Shown here one piece after another: positions 23,492 through 28,964 of a DNA stretch of 31,301 nt. Position numbers and translations under genes: made by a program. Source of the DNA: a virus; IMG/VR virus record IMGVR_UViG_3300030103_002230, positions 1 through 31,301 of that record; one strand, given 5' to 3'. Position 1 is the stretch's first letter, and every line of letters starts with the position of its first letter. Below the pieces are notes generated by a model. The model ran no database searches and had not been told where the DNA came from. It saw nothing but the letters and a program-made list of their open reading frames with translations.

Positions 23492-23722
23492 CTACCAATC
23501 TGGGTAGTCCCAGTCCATAAATGGAGTTTGTTTTCTCTTGTTTTCAACAATTCTCTTGATGGTGCATTCCTTGCATTCATAGGAATATGATGATGCAACC
23601 GCTCCTCTATCCTTTCTTGTTCTATAATATCCCTCTATCAGGTTCTTCGTTTCTCCACATACTCTACACTTTCTATCGTTTAGGAGCAGATGTCCAAGTT
23701 TGATCTGTCCATCGAGATCCAT
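23492..23722 (-). CDS. Small zinc-ribbon-like protein between gp17 and gp18
   Basis: A 76-residue basic protein beginning MDLDGQIKLGHLL. It has two cysteine pairs, CRVC (19-22) and CKEC (50-53), which should bind one zinc ion. The stretch between them contains YYRTRKDRG. Such CxxC pairs occur in the zinc-binding part of HNH nucleases and in transcription factors, but no HNH catalytic histidines are seen. The ATG at 23722 shares a base with the gp17 stop (TAATG), which fixes the start; a longer frame to 23737 is less likely. A role in packaging is possible from the position alone. Confidence 0.8.
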   Translation of the reverse strand: MDLDGQIKLGHLLLNDRKCRVCGETKNLIEGYYRTRKDRGAVASSYSYECKECTIKRIVENKRKQTPFMDWDYPDW

Positions 23723-25371
23723 TACCGATACTCCCACATGTAGGAACGGTCACCATATTCATCTGCTTGGAACCAACGGTCACCCTCGGAGTCAGTAAAA
23801 CTCTCAGAACCTAAACCATCGTCAAGGAAACCAAATGGTGCCATATCCTGTTCTATCTGATTCTTCTGCTCTTCGTAGAGACGCTTTCTTATATCTTGGT
23901 CAGTAAGTTCTTTAAAATAGTCTTGTGCCACCAACCAGGCATAAATGACAAGACACATTGCCAAGTCATCATTACAACCATCTTCTGCCTCAAACGAGTT
24001 ATTCTTTGAGATGAATGTTGTTAGTTCTGATATAATGTCCAAGTCATTGAAAAGAAGTTTATTCTCTTCAATCATTGTTTTCAAGTTAAGAGAACCAACC
24101 TTTTTAACAGTCTTTGACATCTTGACACCTAGTTGTGTCTTTTTGCCAGAAAAACCTTGTCCAACTATCTGTCCTGCTCTACCTCTCATAGAGCACATCA
24201 AAACGTTTTGATATTCTAAGTCATAGTGAAGTAATGATGCTACTTGATCTCCAACATCATTTACCTCACATAAAATAAAAGCATTATTATAACTCTTTGC
24301 TATTTCGTATATAACATTAGGAAATAGCATTGGTTTTATGTCATTATTTCTATATTTTGCTACAACCTTATGGGGAAACTCTGTTATGTCTACACATACA
24401 AATGCAGAATAATCTTCTCCTACACCCCTGGCAACGTCAACAGTAACAACATAATCATGATCTTTTATTGGATCCTGATACACATCAAGACCAGCATTAG
24501 ATGTTTGTGGTGCCTCATATACTAATGATCTCAGTTTGCTAGGAGCAATGAGAGTATCAATAGACCCAAGAAACTCACACTCAAACTCAATCTTGAACTG
24601 CTGTTCAGACGTGTTCTTGATAGTTTGCTCTTTCCACTCTTCATCTCTTCCTGGGACTTCACTCCAGTGAACGTCAGTCGGAACATACTCATTTTTTTGT
24701 TTCTCTGCATCGTGCCACAAACGGTAGAAGTGATTCATACCGTGAGGGGTAGATACAATAATTACCTTGGTGTTTTTACCAGAAGTAATAGTAGGATAAA
24801 CAGATGCAAAGAAGGAGTCCGCAACATGGTTTGGAACGAATGCGAATTCGTCGAGGAAGAGAATGTTGAACGACATGCCTCGGACAGCACTTGCAGACGT
24901 AGAAGCTGCCAGTATCTTACTCCCATTTTCTAACTCCAAACTACCTTTGTTCCATACCATAATACCTTGCTGCATCCACTTGGGAAGGTTCTCATATGCA
25001 GTTTGTAACCTTCCAAGAAGTTCTCTAGCAGTCGCTGCTTTGTTTGCAAGAATACCAATGTTTACGCTATCATTAAAGATAGCATAATGCAAAAGGTAAG
25101 AAACCACTGTAGTGGATTTACCAGTCTGCCTAGGCATTTTACAGATATTGAATCTGTTCTCGTGGAAGTTGTTAATTAACTTCTCTTGAAAGCGATATGG
25201 TTTGAAGGGAACAAGACCCTCATCCAAACTAACAATTTTTACATACTTATTAGCAAAATAAACCGGATCCCCTTGACACTGAACAAATTCAATGATTTGC
25301 TCTTCAGTGAACTCAATAGGGGTATTCGCTTTTTTTAGGTTAGGGTTACCAAGATATACATTATCAGGCAT
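23722..25371 (-). CDS. 17: Large terminase subunit gp17
   Basis: Motor ATPase and nuclease that packages DNA through the portal. The 549-residue product (T4: 610) has the Walker A-like MPRQTGKST (79-87), Walker B with catalytic Glu in ILFLDEFAF (170-178), and a coupling motif STPHG (207-211). The RNase H-like nuclease domain has Asp312 in VTVDVARG, Glu369 in ILCEVND and the Asp pair of GCNDDLAM (465-472). No intein or intron interrupts it. It starts 8 bases after the stop of the upstream basic protein. No gp16 small-terminase gene is recognised in the window. Confidence 0.98.
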   Translation of the reverse strand: MPDNVYLGNPNLKKANTPIEFTEEQIIEFVQCQGDPVYFANKYVKIVSLDEGLVPFKPYRFQEKLINNFHENRFNICKMPRQTGKSTTVVSYLLHYAIFNDSVNIGILANKAATARELLGRLQTAYENLPKWMQQGIMVWNKGSLELENGSKILAASTSASAVRGMSFNILFLDEFAFVPNHVADSFFASVYPTITSGKNTKVIIVSTPHGMNHFYRLWHDAEKQKNEYVPTDVHWSEVPGRDEEWKEQTIKNTSEQQFKIEFECEFLGSIDTLIAPSKLRSLVYEAPQTSNAGLDVYQDPIKDHDYVVTVDVARGVGEDYSAFVCVDITEFPHKVVAKYRNNDIKPMLFPNVIYEIAKSYNNAFILCEVNDVGDQVASLLHYDLEYQNVLMCSMRGRAGQIVGQGFSGKKTQLGVKMSKTVKKVGSLNLKTMIEENKLLFNDLDIISELTTFISKNNSFEAEDGCNDDLAMCLVIYAWLVAQDYFKELTDQDIRKRLYEEQKNQIEQDMAPFGFLDDGLGSESFTDSEGDRWFQADEYGDRSYMWEYR

Positions 25372-25378
25372 ACTTTAC

Positions 25379-26926
25379 TCAGCAATTCCAACGTCTTCTT
25401 GCTTGTCTTAACCTGCTATCTGGATCTTTTGCTGCCTTTGGAAACATTTTCATTTGACCCGCAGATCTGGCACAAAAACTTTTTCTACGTTTATCGTCCG
25501 AACTTCCTTTTTTAATTTTGGAAGGATCTTTTGTTACTGCAGTTTTTAACTTTGAACCTGGGTTTCTACGACGATACGCTTCAACACCCTTTTTAGTCAT
25601 TCCTGCACCACTATCTGTGGGACGTTTGTGACCAGACTTGACAGACATTCCCTTCATGTCATCTTCATCTAGTGTCCCCTCGGTCTTTTGAGCGACTTCT
25701 CCTGATACTGTTGCGTCATTTGCAACAGTTTCATTAATTTCTTTATCTTCTCCTGATCGCTCTTCTGCGACTTTGAGAAGTGGTTGTCCTGGTTCATAGT
25801 CTGAGACTCTGAAATACGTTAGTCTTGCGCCAGGATATACATTATTAATTTGATCTTGAACTTCTGTTCTAGAGGGAATACCTACTTTAGGGAAGAACAT
25901 TTTTATCATCATGCTCCTTCCACGGAACACAAATGTTACTTCAACAATGTTACCAATTTTTGCAGGGATTCTTACTGCTTCTTCAACCTGCTCTTTTTTA
26001 ATTTTTTCACAACGATTGTAGGTTTTACCGAAGAGTTTTTGGGTTCCTACTTTTTTGTAACCCTTCCAGCACTTTTTTGCTTCTGCTAACTCCTCTCTCC
26101 AGTTAGAAAATTCTTCTTTTTTGGTGCTATTTCCCCAATTGGCTGCACCTACCTTACGACACTTGACTAGTGCTCCCGACGCATACGCACTTGGCCAAAC
26201 GGAATAACGAGACTTAACTTTATGGTAACAGGCATCTTTAGTTCCACTGCCTTTACCCTTTTTATCCGAACCCTCTGAAATGCCAGCTTTTCTGAGTCTT
26301 TTTGCTTGACTCTTATGCATTTCAACTGCTTTGTCTAATTCTTTTGCAATACCCTTTACATTTTTAGGGTGATCTTTTCCTTCTTTCATTGACTTCTTCC
26401 GAGGGCTATCGGTACTTACATAGGTTGGTTTAGCAGCACCAGATTTTTGTGGTTGTCCTGGATCTGCTTTTCTTTTTCTTCTCTGTGCAGACTTCCTTTC
26501 GGCGTCTGTCATAGATGCTCTTTTTGCTGATGATACGCACTTTGGCGTGCTCTTTTGTCCGGGTTGCCTGGCACAGGGTTTTCCTGATACAACTTGAACC
26601 CATCCAGGTTTTCCACCCTTAGAGCGAGAACCTTTAAACCAATTGCGTAACGTACCCTCAGTATGAACTACCTCTTCTCCCATGCCTCCGCCGTTGGATC
26701 CACCATTGCCACTCCCACCCCCATTACCACCATTGCCATTACCATTACCAGAAGAAACACTACCATTGCCGTTACCATTTCCATTACCATTACCATTACC
26801 GTTGCCATTCCCATTTTTAGGTTTGGCTGCCAGCATACCTCTTCCACCGATATAATAACCGGATGGAATCTTCTTACATTTTTTATCGGTGAAACAGTAA
26901 TACTGTCCGGGAGGACACTTTTTCAT
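25379..26926 (-). CDS. Basic multi-module protein with Asn-Gly repeat, probably virion-associated
   Basis: A 515-residue, strongly basic protein with no T4 counterpart. Its parts are: a short Cys motif CPPGQYYCFTDKKC (4-17); an Asn-Gly/Gly-rich linker (38-82); a basic module with GTLRNWFKGSRSKGGKPGW (91-109) and two cysteines; a second module with ACYHKVKSRYSVWPSAYASG (232-251) and CRKVGAANWG; FSNWREELAEAKKC (273-286); a small globular part (about 318-385); and a C-terminal module with YRRRNPGSKL, RRKSFCARSAGQMKMFPKAA and ending RRRWNC. The second module and the last one resemble DUF5872 and DUF6321, families I associate with marine phages and giant viruses. DNA binding inside the head is a reasonable guess from charge and late context. 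Confidence 0.8.
   Translation of the reverse strand: MKKCPPGQYYCFTDKKCKKIPSGYYIGGRGMLAAKPKNGNGNGNGNGNGNGNGNGSVSSGNGNGNGGNGGGSGNGGSNGGGMGEEVVHTEGTLRNWFKGSRSKGGKPGWVQVVSGKPCARQPGQKSTPKCVSSAKRASMTDAERKSAQRRKRKADPGQPQKSGAAKPTYVSTDSPRKKSMKEGKDHPKNVKGIAKELDKAVEMHKSQAKRLRKAGISEGSDKKGKGSGTKDACYHKVKSRYSVWPSAYASGALVKCRKVGAANWGNSTKKEEFSNWREELAEAKKCWKGYKKVGTQKLFGKTYNRCEKIKKEQVEEAVRIPAKIGNIVEVTFVFRGRSMMIKMFFPKVGIPSRTEVQDQINNVYPGARLTYFRVSDYEPGQPLLKVAEERSGEDKEINETVANDATVSGEVAQKTEGTLDEDDMKGMSVKSGHKRPTDSGAGMTKKGVEAYRRRNPGSKLKTAVTKDPSKIKKGSSDDKRRKSFCARSAGQMKMFPKAAKDPDSRLRQARRRWNC
26681..26815 (-). repeat. Asn-Gly coding repeat with nine 6-base units
   Basis: The stretch 26762-26815 is nine successive AAYGGN units encoding nine Asn-Gly pairs. 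It is followed to 26681 by looser Gly/Asn/Ser repeats. The units vary mainly at third codon positions, so the peptide rather than the DNA repeat appears to be conserved, and length changes in steps of six bases would keep the frame. It makes a flexible linker between the N-terminal Cys motif and the first basic module. Confidence 0.85.
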
Positions 26927-26949
26927 AAGAAACCAGTAGTCTCATCTAT

Positions 26950-26956
26950 TATTTAG
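26950..26956 (-). promoter_or_regulatory. CTAAATA late promoter before the 515-residue gene
   Basis: CTAAATA on the minus strand overlaps the TAA stop of the preceding gene and lies 24 bases upstream of the ATG at 26926. It would also serve gp17, whose gene follows after 7 bases. Confidence 0.5.
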
Positions 26957-27531
26957 CAATCATTGAATACTGAACCGACTCTAGAACCTGCTTCTTCACC
27001 TGCCCTCTGACCAAGTAAGTTTGCCCATCCTGCAACTAACCATCCAACATAAGGAATGTTCATAACTGCAGGTGCAATAAGTCCTGTGCTAATTGCGGTT
27101 CCTGCCATTGCACCTTGTGACCGTGCTCCAGCGTCCGCCACGATGCACTCTACGTTTTTCGCAGACTTTCCCTCGCCTGGCAAAGAGGCACCTCCCATGT
27201 TCCTCACACCTTCCATAGTATATTGATCCGTTCGATATTCATTGCGATCCTCATAATTATTACCACCGAAGAAACCACTTTTACTTTTAGTGAGGTCTAG
27301 TGATCTCTGCGACTCAAGAATAGCAGGATCGTTTGCTTTATATTCAATTTTATATCCATGTTTCCCTGCTTCAATCTTATATGAAGAGTAAGGAGTTCCG
27401 CTTGGGATGTTGATAGTTGGGACCTGAATGACGCGCTCAGGAGTTTGCCTAATCAAATGACCTAAGACACCGATATGTGCTACACCAATCAATGCACCTA
27501 GCCCAATAGTTGCAATCTTAAGAGGTTTCAT
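26953..27531 (-). CDS. Membrane-associated protein of unknown function
   Basis: A 192-residue protein with a hydrophobic N-terminal helix (about 5-26, rich in I, G, A, L) that could be a signal anchor. A polar middle (about 30-125) follows. The C-terminal part is Gly/Ala-rich and hydrophobic (about 137-185) with small residues spaced as in a glycine zipper, for example IPYVGWLVAGWANLL and QRAGEEAGSRVG. There is one Cys at about 129 and one at the very end. It has no T4 counterpart that I recognise. A protein with these features in a virion cluster might act at the host membrane during entry, but this is inference. AGGTG precedes the ATG. Confidence 0.75.
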   Translation of the reverse strand: MKPLKIATIGLGALIGVAHIGVLGHLIRQTPERVIQVPTINIPSGTPYSSYKIEAGKHGYKIEYKANDPAILESQRSLDLTKSKSGFFGGNNYEDRNEYRTDQYTMEGVRNMGGASLPGEGKSAKNVECIVADAGARSQGAMAGTAISTGLIAPAVMNIPYVGWLVAGWANLLGQRAGEEAGSRVGSVFNDC

Positions 27532-27549
27532 TTCAACACCTAGCGAAGT

Positions 27550-28269
27550 TTACTTTGCTCTCTTCTTCTTTCCCGCACAATGTGCTTTTTGAGAAAAACC
27601 TTTTGGGTTAGAGCAATCAATACTGCGCTTGTATTTAGCACTCCAACCTTCTCTCATCGCTTTTGTTTTCTTTTTCATCATATTAATGTACTTTCTATAG
27701 ACTGCTGCCTCTGCAGTTTTGCCCATTTCTCTTGCTCTTTGTTCCATGGCAACTGCTGCTTGGATCTTGTGAGCATGTGATCTTGAGGAGTTTCTAATCT
27801 TACTTACAGACTCTTTTGCTTTAGCGACGTTCTTAAAACCTAGACCATGAATAGTTCCTTTAGGGTCTTCATCGGTGTAGAGGTCAGAGTGTTTCTTTGA
27901 CTTAGCAGGTTGTCCTTTTTTTCTAGGAATTCTAGGGTTCGTTTCTTCTTTGTAGAATTTATCAAAGTTTGAACGGATACGTTTGATAGTATTATTATCC
28001 ATCAACTGTGTATATTCTTTAGATGCATGAACCATAGAGTCAATACTAGGTCCATCTCCATCACTGTTACTCAGTGAAAGTTTTAAAACGGGGTATATAT
28101 TTGAAAATCTATATCTTGCCTCACCAGGTTCTGCTGGTGTTTGATAATCTTGAGTGAGATCGTCATCATCCTCATTTTTAAACAAATAAGGAGTATATTC
28201 CGCCACTCCCCCGTCAGTAACGGAGTTAGTGGGTGCTGCTTCTTTAATAAACTCCTTAAAAGTTTTCAT
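27550..28269 (-). CDS. Probable internal head protein with capsid-targeting sequence
   Basis: A 239-residue protein with a very basic second half. The first residues, MKTFKEFIKEA, match the capsid-targeting sequence of T4 internal proteins (MKTYQEFIAEA), which sends proteins into the prohead core and is cut off by gp21 after the (I/L)-x-E. The predicted cut after Glu10 leaves AAPTNSVTDGGV, nearly the mature N-terminus of gp23. An acidic patch (NEDDDDLTQD) is followed by Lys/Arg-rich helices. The C-terminal end SIDCSNPKGFSQKAHCAGKK carries two cysteines and resembles a tail motif I recall in other marine phage proteins. Its start overlaps the previous stop as ATGA. I infer that it is packaged with DNA and injected. 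Confidence 0.82.
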   Translation of the reverse strand: MKTFKEFIKEAAPTNSVTDGGVAEYTPYLFKNEDDDDLTQDYQTPAEPGEARYRFSNIYPVLKLSLSNSDGDGPSIDSMVHASKEYTQLMDNNTIKRIRSNFDKFYKEETNPRIPRKKGQPAKSKKHSDLYTDEDPKGTIHGLGFKNVAKAKESVSKIRNSSRSHAHKIQAAVAMEQRAREMGKTAEAAVYRKYINMMKKKTKAMREGWSAKYKRSIDCSNPKGFSQKAHCAGKKKRAK

Positions 28270-28631
28270 GCGTTCAATGCGGTGTAGATAACGCTAAAGG
28301 TTGTTAAACCAGAAGATGAAGGGTATGCTAAAAGTCTTAGTTGACCTGCACTAACATCTGCAGAAAAAGTCGCTATACCAGAGGGCACTTGAAGTGTGCC
28401 ATACTCACTAACATATGCACTTGAACCATCATGCATCGCTCTTACAATAGTTGAGTTGTAAGAACTTGATTGAGTGACTTGTATTTTAAACTCAACTGAC
28501 TGATATTTAGGCGCTGAAATTGATACAATCGCAGTCTCATTAGTAGTGGCAGTTGTGGTCACACCAGACTGAACAACACCACCAGTCATATTTAAGTTAG
28601 TTTTGGTTAATGAACCTACGATATATGGCAT
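28266..28631 (-). CDS. Small beta-rich virion protein
   Basis: A 121-residue protein beginning MPYIVGSLTKTNLNMTGGVV, rich in Ser, Thr, Val and Tyr, with a pattern of short strands and no helices or catalytic motif. The ATG at 28631 overlaps the stop of the 110-residue gene (TAATG). A longer frame to 28664 runs into that gene and is not preferred. It lies between fibre-like genes and the internal head protein, so it is likely a small structural or fibre-associated protein. Confidence 0.75.
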   Translation of the reverse strand: MPYIVGSLTKTNLNMTGGVVQSGVTTTATTNETAIVSISAPKYQSVEFKIQVTQSSSYNSTIVRAMHDGSSAYVSEYGTLQVPSGIATFSADVSAGQLRLLAYPSSSGLTTFSVIYTALNA

Positions 28632-28963
28632 TACGTTGCGGTCTCCAGGATACTTAAAATACACTTGAGTGTACTGTTAGCACTAGCAGTGACTTTTACT
28701 GAGTCACTTGTTTCTAAAACTAATTTGCCACTGAGAGGAACAAATGCGTCATTTGTTGGCACATTTGCTGCATTTATAATTTCTGTATCAGTTCCTGATC
28801 TCGCATGTTTCATTGTAACTGTTGCGTCAGATGAACCAACATTTGCTACATGAGCATACAAAAGAATGGCAGTATAACCGGTTGGAGCAGTGTACATTGT
28901 CTGCTCTGAGTCTGTAAGTTCAAGTGTTACTGTTTGAAATCTATTAAGTGCTAATTGTGCCAT
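28631..28963 (-). CDS. Small beta-sandwich-like virion protein
   Basis: A 110-residue protein beginning MAQLALNRFQTVTLELTDSE. Its strand-rich sequence (MYTAPTGYTAILLYAHVANV, ATVTMKH, LVLETSDSVKVTAS) resembles a compact beta sandwich. It starts one base after the large fibre-like gene's stop and couples to the next gene by TAATG. No T4 homologue is recognised. A role as a fibre-tip or fibre-adaptor protein fits its position. Confidence 0.75.
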   Translation of the reverse strand: MAQLALNRFQTVTLELTDSEQTMYTAPTGYTAILLYAHVANVGSSDATVTMKHARSGTDTEIINAANVPTNDAFVPLSGKLVLETSDSVKVTASANSTLKCILSILETAT

Positions 28964-28964
28964 C

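Noticed and set aside
23492-23722. HNH homing endonuclease call for the zinc protein
   Set aside because: The CxxC pairs fit zinc binding, but the His and Asn residues of an HNH active site are not visible.
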